DNA of 64,000 nucleotides from NCBI GenBank assembly GCA_029783825.1, contig JAREIK010003422.1:210664-274663 (forward strand), read 5' to 3'. The notes under the pieces are model-generated. The model was not told where the DNA came from. It saw nothing but the letters and a program-made list of their open reading frames with translations, and ran no database searches. How positions within the stretch are numbered: the first letter of the stretch is position 1; each line of letters begins with the position of its first letter. Of this stretch, positions 52,845 to 64,000 are shown in pieces. Source of the DNA: Sapria himalayana. Its lineage: Eukaryota > Streptophyta > Magnoliopsida > Malpighiales > Rafflesiaceae. The translations under genes were made by a program, and so were the position numbers.

Positions 52845-55800
52845 TAATTATCGGCATCACTATCATCCTCCAATGGATCTTCTATCATTTCGTTTGATTC
52901 TAATGGAAGTTCCAACTCATCTTCAGATAGAAAATGTTCATCTTCAATTTCTATTAGGCCACTATTTTAGTCACATAAATTTATAGGATCTTCATCTACA
53001 TGCACAGACACACTATTATCAATGTCATCTTATTGGAATTCCGGTGAAATATCTATGGTTGCACTTCTTTCTTGAAATGTTGGTACTTTAAAATTTGATC
53101 GAACTTTAATTTTGCAAATCATGCACTAGTTTTTCTTATCATGAGATACACATGGATATGTACTATAATATACTTGAGTGGCTTGAACTACCATAATAAA
53201 TGACACATATCGATTATATCTATATTTATGGGTAAAATCAACTAGCTTATAATCCGAATGAATCTTTGTACCCATATTTCATGTAGGATCAAACCACTCA
53301 CACTTAAATAATACAATCCTGCTATTTTCAAGTCCAGAATACTCCAACTCAATAACTTATGTGAGTTGACCATGATAATCAATCTCATCTGCACTATAAA
53401 TTGATCCTTTAATGCATACACGATTATTCATTGTTGCTTTAGAAGAACCATGCATAATTGGGTGAAATTTATATCCATTGACAAAATACACAGGATAGGT
53501 TCTCACATATCTAAATGGGCATTTACTTAGATTCTGAATGAAAATATTGGAATTTCTATTTGAAGGATCATTTGCATGTTGAATAAATAATATAAATGAT
53601 GTTTAAAACTAAAAGATACTAAAAAAATTAAATAATTCAAAAATTTAAACTTAATAATTCTCACATTGTTTTTGAACCAATTCAGAAATTCTATTTCTAG
53701 CATACAATCGTCCTCATGGCTGGAAATTGTTGGTTGCATTTTTTTAATTGCTCAACATAAATACTACACAAATATAAACAGCGGAAGAAAAATGTAAATA
53801 AATTTTAACTATGATTAAATCTACAACCATTTTGGGTATAGATACTCAATATATGGTGCAACCTTCTAACAATTAAGTAACACGTAGCTCTGGGTTGCTT
53901 TGTACTCTTCATTTGTCATACATATTTTCTTTGCTTTTCTAAATGCTCTTCCAGGGTGCTTGAAGATAGATAACTTGTCCACGAAATCATTTTCTAGGAG
54001 CACATGACCTTCATCAAATCGAGACACATTTCTATTCTTTGTATTGACATGATCCTCAAAATAATAAGAACAAAAAAATGATGCTTATTCTACTAAATAT
54101 GCATTGCAAATTAAACTTTCAACTTTTTCCTAGTTTCTAACATTCAATTTCAACGTATGAAGATGCCTACAATAAAAATGTTAGCTTTCAATTATATTAA
54201 ATTACAATATTACTTTATATTTGAAATAATAAAACACAGCTACTTATATGTATTTACCTTTCAAAAGGATAAATCCACTTGTATTGTACTAGGCCTGCTA
54301 TCTTGTCTTCATATGCCAAATGAATCGAAAAATGCTCCACTGAGTCAAAGAAGCTCTGTGGGAGTATTTGTTCAAGCTTACAAAGAATAAGTGGCATGCC
54401 ATTCTCCAGCCTCATCATGTTATCTATTTTGATAGTGGTTGTAGTAAGCTATTTGAAGAACAAACTAAATTATGTAAGTACCTTCCAAACACAAAGGGTA
54501 AGTGATTCATGGAATACAATTATTATTAATCTTTTCATAAATACATGATAGTTATGGCTTTTCATTCCAAATAACTTAAGATTCTTCATATCCACACATC
54601 TACCCATATTAGACACATATCCATCATAAAATTTCAAATTTTTAAGACATTCACATAATATCTTTCTTGCCTATTATCAAGTGTGTAACAAGCTTTAAAG
54701 AATTTTCCTGTTGTCTCATTCAGTTTAAATCAGGATGCTGACATTAATCATTTAGCTATTCTCTTGATTTTAAAGTGTCTTTTGTTTTTCCATCTAAATT
54801 AAGGATAATGTTGAAAATATTATCAAACATATTTTTTAAATATGGATTACATCCAAGTTAGTACGAATAAAATTGGACTTCTAATAGGGCATGTCACAAA
54901 ATATATCGCATTTCCTCCATCCAAATATTTTGCATATTGGTCCATTAGTTTCAATAGAATTCTTTTTAGTTAACTTCTTCATACCTAAACTCTGAATCTT
55001 TGCTAAAATATCATCTTCAGAATGAATAGCTTGTGCAACTATTATCTCTAATGTATTTTTTCGAAATGCATTTCTATTTCTAGGAATGAATGATTAATAG
55101 GTAAAAAATTATGATGATTATCAAACCATGACTATTTACCACTAAATTTGAGAGTAAATTCATCGGACATTTTCATGCAATATGGGCATGCAAATTATCT
55201 TGTAATACTTCAACCAGACAATATTTAATATGTTGGAAAGTCACTTACTATCCACATAAGGGATGCCCGCAAAATAAAATTTTTCTTCTTTGAGATTTCA
55301 TTTGTATTCACGCCAACATCCCACAAATAATTTAACACTACTATAAGAAGCTATAAGATAACATCTAGCATGTATTTCAAATTTTTTGGCCATTGAACCA
55401 ATATTGTCAAAAACATATATTGCTCATTCATACACAACCATGGATGTAAATTATAAGGTGTCACTATCACTGGCCATGTTGAATACTATTATCCAGATTG
55501 TCCAAATGGATGAAATCAATCAGTGTAGAGACCTAATCTCACATTTTGACTTTTAGCAGAGAAATATTTATGTATATGAATAGAATACTTTCAATAAAGT
55601 GAATCTAATGGAAGAAACATAACCCCTTCTTCAATCTCATGTTCAGAATGTCACCTCATATCATTTTCTTTAGCATTTGATGCATATAGTCTCTATAATT
55701 GAAAAATTGAAGAAAAGTAATACATCTTCTTAAATGCAACTTTCATCTTTTGTCACATATCTACAACACAAGGTGCCTTCTTAAACCAAAGATGATCACA

Positions 55801-56520
55801 AAACTTACAGCTAATAACATTACTTTGACCACCCCAATATATACATACATCCATTGAAACAACAATTAATTTTTTATACTAGTATACTCATACCTCGTAC
55901 TAACTTCTTTGTGTTGTAAAAGTTGTTAGTGTCCAAATTATATTCCAAAACAATCTACTTCATTAGTTATGTCACCTGATCAAAAAATTTTTCAGACATA
56001 TGATTTTGTAATTTCATGCCCATAAGTCGAGTCACAAGTGACAATTGTGAATGTGTTTTATAGCCATGCCACAACTCATTATCTATAGCTTTAAGTATTT
56101 AATAAAATTTCTAAGCTTCAGGTTTTTGTGGTTCATCCAAGTAATCCAAATTAAAGTCAACACCAGTAGCTTCCATGACCATTCTATGGTATGTGTATGA
56201 TACTTCTTCACCACATGCAAATAATTCAGTACCCTCATTTTGATCACTGATCAGAGCGATTGTACTTTCCCCATAATAAATCCAAACAAAATAATTTGGT
56301 ACAAAGCCATATTTAGCCAAATGATATCTTAGAGTGTTTACATCACGAAATTAGATATTCTGACACTTTTGGTTCTTACATTGGCACTTAATTTTTTCTT
56401 CATCCATCCATCTTGATTGACTACCCACAAAGTTGATCAAAGTTTCAAGCCTACTCAAAAAAAGTGATTCAAAATTCCATTCATAAACCTTTTGTACATC
56501 CAATGATGATCTGAACTCAT
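52845..56520 (-). pseudogene. TNPD-type CACTA transposase (TNP2 family), decayed
   Basis: The minus strand starts at an ATG (56518-56520) giving MSSDHHWMYKRF, then IKCQCKNQKCQN, TLRYHLAKYGFVPNYFVWIY and YGES, the transposase-associated domain. Next come the linker to KKLVRGMS and the TNP2 catalytic core. NVRLGLYTD lies near 55523-55545 with a TGA where GF normally follows, then HPFGQS, TWPVIVTPYNLHPWLCMNE, GVNTNE, SDFPTY, ILSG and FACPYCMK. A DUF4218-like part follows near 53840-54010 (IFKHPGRAFRKAKK, SYVLLNC, VAPYIEYLYPKW). A DUF4216-like part follows near 52900-53340 (IVLFKCEWFDPT, YKLVDFTHKYR, VVQATQVYYSTYP), then an acidic tail to TAA at 52845-52847. Domain order and 3.7-kb span match the family. 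More than ten in-frame stops make it dead. It excises CACTA ends in intact relatives. Confidence 0.92.
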
Positions 56521-57970
56521 TTTGCCTATTTTATTTGCAAAGAATAATGCACAATTATTATTTTGAATGAAACATATAATTACTTCAAAATATACTAATA
56601 ATTAAATAAAATTACTTACAAATAAATATTTAAATAATAAATATTTTAAATATCGAGGTAATACATTTGCAGAATCTGCTTTAATAAATAAAGCATTTTT
56701 TAGAATGGTAAAGATTAATAGATATCATGCTATTACTTGATGAATGGAGTAAAATATGTGAATGGACAAGAAAGGAAAGCGAAAAGAATTAAATTGAAAT
56801 TTTGAAGGAGTAAGCTTCTCACTTCTCAATGAAAATCAAATAGCACAATTTTTATTATGATTCAACTCAATCTTTGAATATTAAAATAAAAAAAAGAATA
56901 AATTAATGGAATGGAGATACAATTCCAAGAACTTTGGCAAATGAATTAATGAAGAATTCAGACATGAATGAAAACATATCATACAAAGTATTCAACTAGA
57001 AAACATAGATGTGAAGCAAGCTACAATTATAGATATCTTGCCTTATAAATTTAAACTAATTTGAGATATAAATAATTATAGACATTAACACTATAATTAT
57101 TTTGTGGAAAACTACAATCAAAAGATAGTTTGCTTAATAAAACTTACATACACCTCAATTAATACCTAATCAATACGAAAAATGGGAAATTATTAATTTC
57201 ACAAAATTAAAGATATAACCATCACTTATATACTAGTAATTAATGATTTTAAAACTTGTAATAATTTACTACAAACATCCAGATTAATATTGTGTGCATG
57301 AGGAGGATCTTCGGTCATTTATATTATTGTGATAATAACTTCACTTTACACAATATTATTTTGACACAAATATCTATTATATAATTTCAATGGAAAATGA
57401 AATATATGGTAATAGTTAAGCTAAAAGAAGAATTTTGTAATAACAAACAGCAAAATCAAAACACACCCTTAGCAAATGCAATGGTGCTGTGGACAATCAC
57501 AATAAAAATGTTTAATGTTAATTAATTTTAATTTGACACTATAAAATAAAAATGATAAAATAATATTATTGTTGTATTCCAATGCATTACAATATTATTT
57601 AAATAAGCATATGATAATATTTTAACAACTCTCATTTATTAGTAATAATGTGTATTAATACTCAAAATTCAATTAGAATAACAAAAACAAAGTGTTTTGA
57701 TGTATTCTGAAGATATACAAATGTATTCCAGACATATTTATGATTTATATTTAATTTTCTTTATTAAACATTTTTGATAAATTTAACAAATTTTTAATAT
57801 GAATAAATGGGTAAAATTAAAATTCAATGAAGTTCAATGATGCTTGATTTGTTTATTAATATTCATGTCTCCATTTTTTTTCAATGAATTTAAATGAGCT
57901 TGAATATTAATCGATATTTTTTAACATTATTCCACGTGTTCAATAAAATATATATACCTACACACAAAAA

Positions 57971-58006
<36 letters not shown>

Positions 58007-58159
58007 ATATCAATTAAATGTGTGTGTATATATATATATTGACACATCAAAAAAAAAGGCTCGATACATTAAATTTTGAGATCAAAGTGAGCCTCCTTCG
58101 AGGTAGTAAGTTCAAACTCCACGAGCTACTAAAATATTGTCAGAATAAGAAATAATGCC
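56521..58159. other. Spacer upstream of the CACTA-4 transposase
   Basis: AT-rich and without a recognised gene. It may contain the transposase promoter, but no element can be defined. A less AT-rich patch at 58060-58135 (GAGCCTCCTTCGAGG, then AGTTCAAACTCCACGAGC) faintly resembles a tRNA-derived SINE B box; this is not supported enough to call. Confidence 0.45.
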
Positions 58160-58657
58160 ACATTTAGTTATATTTAATTATATAGAGTTTTATATATTTA
58201 TACAAATAATTATAAATAGTTATACACATATAGTTATACATGTAATTATAAATATAGTTACATGTGGTTATACACGTAGTTAAACATATAGTTATACTTA
58301 TATTTATACATGTAGGTATATTTATTCGTTCATATAATTTTATATATTTATACATATAGTAATCTATAGGTATAGATATAGTAAAATACATTTTTAAATA
58401 CTAATATATAAAATGTATATTAAATATATGTTTTTAATTATATATTTAAATATAGTTATGTATAATATTTTTATTGTTATACATGTAGTCAAAGACAATT
58501 ATTTATTGTTATATGTTCTTATACCTATAGCATATATAATTAAAAATAGAGTTATATATAGTTAAACATATAGTTGCATATAGATATATTCATACAAGTA
58601 GTTATAATTAGTAATACACAAATGTATGCAAAATTATAAACAAATATATAGAATTAC

Positions 58658-58705
<48 letters not shown>

Positions 58706-60269
58706 ACAGAGTTACAAATATAGTTTTATTTAATTATATAGAGTGTTACATAGTTATACAAATATTTATATATAGTTATAGACATGTAGTTAAACATAAT
58801 GTTGTATGTCGTTATACATGTAATTATAAATATAGTTACATGTGGTTATTCATATAGTTACACATATAGTTATACTTATATTTAACATGTAGGTATATAT
58901 ATTTTTTAATATACTTTTAAATGTATACATATAATTATCTATAGGTATAGATATAGTAAAATACATTTTTTATACTAATATATGAAAATGTATAATAAAT
59001 CTATGTTCTTAATTATATATTTAAATATAGCTATGTATAATGTTTTTATAGTTATACATGTAGTCAAAGATAATTATTTATAGTTATATTTTATTATACC
59101 TATAGTATATATAGTTAAAATAGAGTTATATATAGTTAAACATATAGTTATATATAGATATATTCATACAAGTAGTTATAAGTAGTTATACATAAATGTA
59201 TACAATGTTATAAACAAATATATAGATTTACATATATTTATATATATGTATACATAGTTACAAAATAATTATATTTAATTATATGGAGTGTTACATAGTT
59301 ATACAAATATTTATATATAGTTATACACATGTAGTAAAACTTAATGTTGTATGTTATTATACATCTAATTATAAATATAGTTACATGTGGTTATAAATAT
59401 AGTTACACATAATAGTTATACTTATATTTATACATGTAGGTATATATATTTTTTCATATAATTCTATATATGTATAAATATAGTTATATATAGGTATAGA
59501 TATAGTAGAATACATTTTTATATATGAATATATAAAAATGTATATTAAATATATGTTGTTATTTATATTTTTAAATATAGTTATGTATAATATTTTTATA
59601 GTTATACATGTAGTCAAAGACAATTATTTATAGTTATATGTTCTTATACCTATGGTATATATAATTAAAAATAGAGTTATATATAGTTAGACATATAGTT
59701 GTATATATAGTATAAATATATAGAGTGTAGTTATATATATGTATATTAAAAATAGAGTTATATATGTATAAATATATAGAGTGTTAGAGAGTTATACAAA
59801 TATTTATATATAGTTATAGACATGTAGTTAAACATAATGTTGTATGTTGGTATGCATGTAATTATAAATATAGTTACATGTGGTTATTCATATAGTTACA
59901 CATATAGCTATACTTATATTTAAGATGTAGGTATATATATTTTTTCATATAATTTTATATATGTATGCATATAGTTATCTATAGGTATAGATATAGTAAA
60001 ATACATTTTATATACTAATATATAAAAATCTATCATAAATATTTGTTCTTAATTATATATTTAATTATAGTTATGTATAATGTTTTTATAGTTATACATG
60101 TAGTCAAAGACAATTATTTATAGTTATATGTTCTTATATCTAATAGTATATATAGTTAAAATAGAGTTATATATAGTTAAACATATAGTTATATATAGAT
60201 ATATACATACAAGTAGTTATAAGTAGTTATACATAAATGTATACAATGTTATAAACAAATATATAGATT

Positions 60270-60316
<47 letters not shown>

Positions 60317-62340
60317 ACATTGTTACAAATATAGTTATATTTAATTATATAGAGTGTTACATAGTTATACAAATATTTATATATAGTTATAAACATGTAG
60401 TTAAAAATAATGTTGTATGTTGTTATACATGTAATTATAAATATAGTTACTTGTAGTTATACATATAGTTACACATATCGTTATACTTAGATTTATACAT
60501 GTAGGTATATATATTTTTTCATATAATTTTATATATATATACATATAGTTATATAGAGGTATAGATATAGTATAATACATTTTTATATACTAATATATAA
60601 AAATATATATTAAATATATGTTGTTAATTATATTTTTAAATATAGTTATGTATAATATTTTTATAGTTATACATGTTGTCAAAGATAATTATTTATAGTT
60701 AAATATTCTTATACCTATAGTATATACGATTAAAAATAGAGTTATATATAGTTAAACATATAGTTATATATAGATATATTCATACAAGTAGTTATAAGTA
60801 GTTATACATAAATCTAAACAACGTTATAAAAAATATTTTGTTTTAATTATTTTAATACATAAATGTATATATAGTTACCAATATAGTTAATATAATTATA
60901 TAGACATTTATTTAGTTATACAAATATTTATATATAGTTATACACATATAGTTTAAACTAATGTTGTTTATTGTTATACATGTATTTATAAATATACTTA
61001 AATGTGGTTATACATTTAGTTGCACATATAGTTAAATGTAAGAGAGAGAGATGATGAATAATTCCACGGGTCCAATAATAGACCCCCGAAAATAAAATTA
61101 CAAAACATTTTATATTAAAAATTCTATCGGTTCATTTAACTGGAGCGGGTCGGTTCATGGGACAGGTCAGGCTCTACTCCAAAAATTTTGGCCCGCTGAT
61201 CAGAGTGCGTGACCTCCATTATTGTGCTGCTACTAAATCTCCAGCTTCTTAATATTTCCTTTCCTACACTTACTTAAAAAAATATTAAAATAGAAAAAAC
61301 ATTTGGTTATATAAACAAATTACATATACAGCATGTAGTTAAACATAATGTTGTATCTTGTTATACATGTAATTATAAATATAATTACATGTGGTTATAC
61401 ATATAGCTACACATTAAGTTATACTTATATTTAAACATGTAGGTTTATATATTTTTTCATATAATTTTATATATGTATACATATAGTTATCTATAGGTAT
61501 AGATATAGTAAAATACATTTTTATATACTAATATATAAAAATATATATTAAATATATGTTAATTATATTTTTAAATATAGTTATGTATAATACTTTTATA
61601 GTTATACATGTAGTCAAAGACAATTATTTATAGTTATATGTTCTTATACCTATAGTATATCTTGTTAAAAATAGAGTTATATATATAGATATATTCATAC
61701 AAGTAGTTATAAGTAGTTATACATAAATGTATACAAAGTTATAAACAAATATATAGATTTACATATATGTATACATAGTTACAAATATAGTTATATTTAA
61801 TTATATATAGTGTAACATAGTTATACAAATATTTATATGTAGTTATACACATATAGTTAAACATAATGTTGTATGTTGTTTAACATGTAATTATAAATAT
61901 AGTTATATGTTGTTATATATATAGTTACATATATAATTATACTTATATTTATGCATGTAGGTATATATATTTTTCATATAATTTTGTATATTTATACATA
62001 TAGTTATGTATAGGTATAGATATAATAAATATTTATACATGTAGGTATATATATTTTTATATACTAATATATTAAAATGTATATTAAATATATGTTGTTA
62101 CTTATATATTTAAATATAGTTATGTATAATGTTTTTTTAGTTATACATATAGTCAAAGACAATTATTTATGGTTATATCTTCTTATACCTATAGTATATA
62201 TAGTTAAAAATAGAGTTATATATAGTTAAACATATTGTTATATATAGAGATATTAAAACAAGTAGTTAAAAGTAGTTATACATAAATGTATACAAAGTTA
62301 TAAACAAATATATAGATTTAAATATTTGAATACATATTTA
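58160..62340 (-). repeat. AT-rich tandem repeat, third locus (reverse orientation)
   Basis: About seven units, mostly 0.49-0.66 kb, marked by ATAGATATAGTARAATACAT near 58375, 58950, 59495, 59985, 60555, 61500 and 62025. Blocks TAGTTACATGTGGTTAT, ATACATGTAGGTATATAT and ATACATGTAGTCAAAGA recur in each. It is the reverse complement of the repeats at 14100-16360 and 35570-36510. It contains a (GT)n run at 58671-58702, (TA)n near 60280-60302, and a foreign insertion at about 61033-61310. Confidence 0.88.
61033..61310. other. Non-repeat insertion inside the AT-rich tandem repeat
   Basis: The repeat is interrupted by about 280 bp of higher GC. The insertion begins near an AGAGAGAGAGAT tract, includes CCACGGGTCCAATAATAGAC, GGAGCGGGTCGGTTCATGGG and TTTTGGCCCGCTGATC, and ends in A/T-rich sequence near 61310 where the repeat resumes. 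No clean target duplication or terminal inverted repeat is visible. The GGGTCGGTTC wording resembles GC-rich MITE interiors, but the element type is undetermined. Confidence 0.55.
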
Positions 62341-62352
62341 GACTTTTTTTTT

Positions 62353-62480
62353 GAAGTGATGTTTCATTTGGAAAAGGCACATTTTATGTTGGATGAGATG
62401 GTAATGAATGGTGCATCATGGAGATGAACACGTCTAACATCCTTAACCCAATCCATCTGATGGAGAAATCATCGTTATAA
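62353..62480 (+). pseudogene. AP-4 sigma subunit, terminal exon
   Basis: The + frame reads VMFHLEKAHFMLDEMVMNG; then, after a 1-base shift near 62410, it continues CIMEMNTSNILNPIHLMEKS, SL and TAA at 62478-62480. This is the C-terminus of the AP-4 sigma chain (consensus MFHLEKAHFMLEEMVMNGCI, then ETSK-NIL-PIQLM). It is on the same strand as the exons at 49836-50339 and continues directly from their last residues. The first residues of the exon (the CELDI equivalent) and its acceptor are missing at the junction with the AT-rich repeat, so a deletion has clipped it. The frameshift also disables it. Confidence 0.88.
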
Positions 62481-63136
62481 TGTTTTTCATGTTTTATGCA
62501 AACTAATGTACTCTTTCTATTCATTTTCGTGCATATAAAGGATGAATATCATGTGTTCATGGGCTTTTTTTTATGTTTCATTCAACTTTAATTTATAATA
62601 AATGATAAAAATAGGTTATGAATAATGATTTTTCTTGCTCTCATATTTCATAACACTTTCCTAAGCAAATCTTCCATGGAATAAGTTTACACCTTTGATA
62701 ATTCTCTTATTTTTTATAGTTTTTACCCTTAGGCTCTTTTATGGTTTGAACAGTAGGCTTAATAATGACATCTCTTAACTAACTTTTCACTATTTCTTTC
62801 TCTAAGAAAAATTGTTTTTTTTATTTTCTTAAAGTTCTAGTGGTCTGGGTCTTTGGTATCATGTTAGAAAGTAAAAATGAAATAATGCAACTTTATTAAC
62901 CATGATGCAAGAATAAATATAACCTATGTGATTGGAGCACCCTAAACACTATGAGTAGCTCATTGACTGAACTATATACAAACTAGAAACATATCTCAAC
63001 AAAAAAAACATAATCATATATTATTTTTTTCCATGATAACTGCTAGGTTAACGCACAATGCTAAAATATCTTCTTTATTCTTACAAAAAATTGTAGCTAC
63101 TAATTGTTGTTTGGACCATTTCTGCATTTATTATAG
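62481..63136. other. No recognised gene
   Basis: Near-normal AT-rich DNA. The first part may be the former AP-4 sigma 3' untranslated region. The last part before 63137 would be an intron of the receptor-kinase fragment (it ends TTATTATAG, a good acceptor). Confidence 0.5.
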
Positions 63137-63399
63137 ATGACTCTACTTTCAAGAATACATCATAGAAAATTAGTGCAATTCATCGGATATTTTCACAAGG
63201 GAGGCAGTATGCTTGTTTATGAGTTCATTCACAATGGAACATTGAAAGAGCATATTTATGACAACTCAAATATTATATAAAGGACAATGATATCAACTGA
63301 GGCAGTCATTAATGCATGTAATGTTGATAGGCCAATTCACAATTAGAGAAAGTATCAATTGGATCAAGTAGCTCAAGATTATACAAGATGCAGCAAAAG
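63137..63399 (+). pseudogene. LRR receptor-like kinase fragment (kinase subdomains IV-VI)
   Basis: After an acceptor-like TTATTATAG, the frame gives TLLSRIHHRKLVQFIGYF, then GGSMLVYEFIHNGTLKEHIY. After about 85 bp of unrelated sequence with stops, RESINWIK, a stop, LKIIQDAAKG follow, ending at a donor-like AAAG/GTG (63400-63401). The order matches the kinase domain of plant LRR receptor kinases of the At1g67720 type (IHHRNLVQFLGYC, SMLVYEFMHNGTLKEHLYG, INWIKRLEIAEDAAKGIEYL). The VAIK lysine upstream and the HRDLKSSN catalytic loop downstream are not found within the window. The inserted 85 bp and the stop indicate a degraded fragment; the downstream exons may lie beyond 64000. Confidence 0.82.
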
Positions 63400-64000
63400 G
63401 TGTTTTTAAAAGTTCTTATTAGAGTTTGATTTATTTTGCAAGCATATGTTGTTAGTGGGTGCATGGTCCAACGGACAGCGATGCCATGAGATATGGTCCC
63501 ATAGATGCTTAGCCATGGTGCATAACTGTCTAGAAGTGCACAGTGTGTGTGTGGTGCAGTGAACTTGCATGTTTTCTTGATGTATAGGACGTGCACCGTG
63601 TGAATCTTTGATGCATCCATGGTGTAGTGTGTGCAAAATGTAGCTTGTGCTCATTAGGTTTTTTTATATGTATCAAAGAAAGTGATTTTCCATGTAGAAT
63701 CATGTGAGTAAAAACTATATAGTTGTTATGAAAGTGGCCACTACTTTGGTGTTTCCATAACTATTTGACTACTACAATAAATGTTGAGAGTTAAGTGTGT
63801 AATGAAAAATATAATATTTTAATTATTTATATCTAGCATAGATTTTTTATTTTCTATTTTATCACAGGAACTCATTGAGAATTGTATGACAGCTGCTTCT
63901 AAGCCAGTTGAAGTTTTATGGATCATGAGATAACTTTTTTGAGAAAAGAAAAGTAGGAAATGAAAGAAATGAAGAATGCAATGCAATAGTAGATGACTTA
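63400..64000. other. No recognised gene
   Basis: Not array DNA. A segment after an acceptor-like ATCACAG at about 63868 reads ELIENCMTAASKPVEVLWIM before a stop. I do not recognise it and cannot say whether it is an exon. Minus-strand frames at 63309-63654 overlap the kinase fragment and are not supported. Confidence 0.4.

Larger units (their letters stand above)
50463..62340 (-). mobile_element. CACTA-4: large CACTA element lacking its right terminus
   Basis: The left end reads CACCACAAGAAAG, one base from the canonical CACTACAAGAAA terminus of En/Spm elements, and is followed by subterminal TAGCTAGG/TTAGCGA motifs. Inside lie a four-exon SmF copy (-), a decayed TNPD transposase (52845-56520, -) and a 4-kb AT-rich tandem repeat (58160-62340, units reversed relative to CACTA-1). 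Because TNPD is on -, the visible terminus at 50463 is the element's 3' end. The 5' subterminal region and terminus expected at the right are absent, and the AT repeat abuts the last AP-4 sigma exon. The right boundary given is where the repeat stops. Confidence 0.75.

Noticed and set aside
58066..58135. Possible tRNA-derived SINE (B-box-like GTTCAAACTCC)
   Set aside because: No convincing A box at the right spacing, no poly(A) or target duplication; could not be supported.
62850..62870. TTGGTATCATGTTAG resembling the retrotransposon primer-binding site TGGTATCAGAGC
   Set aside because: The match breaks after TGGTATCA and no LTR precedes it.
1..64000. CRISPR array, operon or bacterial system
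   Set aside because: The tandem repeats have no unique equal-length spacers, genes have spliceosomal introns, and all recognisable proteins are plant nuclear or plant transposon families.

Overview
The window is nuclear DNA of a flowering plant and is made mostly of repeats. The evidence is several CACTA (En/Spm-type) DNA transposons with plant-specific transposase domains, a Ty1/copia RNase H remnant, a hAT-type MITE, and decayed pieces of plant genes (HD-Zip class I, AP-4 sigma, SmF, an LRR receptor kinase). I cannot name the species. No intact, clearly functional protein gene is visible. The long open frames of the IYLSIYLS type come from the tetranucleotide arrays and are not genes.

Layout. 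1-12833: imperfect TAGA/GATA array containing a dimeric higher-order repeat of about 2.97 kb and a 1.8-kb direct duplication whose two copies carry the same 408-bp GC-rich hAT-type MITE. 12834-19383: a complete-ended 6.55-kb CACTA element (CACTA-1) with a GAT target-site duplication, inserted in the array. 19384-30216: the array resumes in the same orientation. 30217-39300: left end of a second CACTA family (CACTA-2), AT-rich DNA, a copia RNase H fragment, an AT-rich tandem repeat shared with other CACTA loci, and a palindromic minisatellite. 39308-47154: tetranucleotide array on the opposite strand (TCTA on +). 47155-48550: a second left end of the CACTA-2 family (CACTA-3). 48610-64000: gene-fragment-rich segment with an HD-Zip I pseudogene, AP-4 sigma exons, a third CACTA left end (CACTA-4) carrying a decayed TNPD-type transposase and a four-exon SmF copy, a 4-kb AT-rich tandem repeat, the last AP-4 sigma exon, and a receptor-kinase exon.

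Interpretation. CACTA-4 appears to sit in an intron of the AP-4 sigma locus. Exons encoding residues up to the FGNV equivalent lie at 49.8-50.3 kb, and the terminal exon lies at 62.35-62.48 kb on the same strand. The right end of CACTA-4 and the start of that last exon seem to have been lost together by deletion. The SmF copy lies inside the transposon, keeps its introns and has an uninterrupted 88-codon frame, which suggests DNA-level capture (Pack-CACTA or transduplication). A roughly 0.5-kb AT-rich tandem repeat lies upstream of the transposase in CACTA-1 and CACTA-4, in the same orientation relative to it, and recurs downstream of the CACTA-2 left end, so it may be an internal satellite of this transposon lineage. 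All domain calls come from reading translations by eye; no database search was run.
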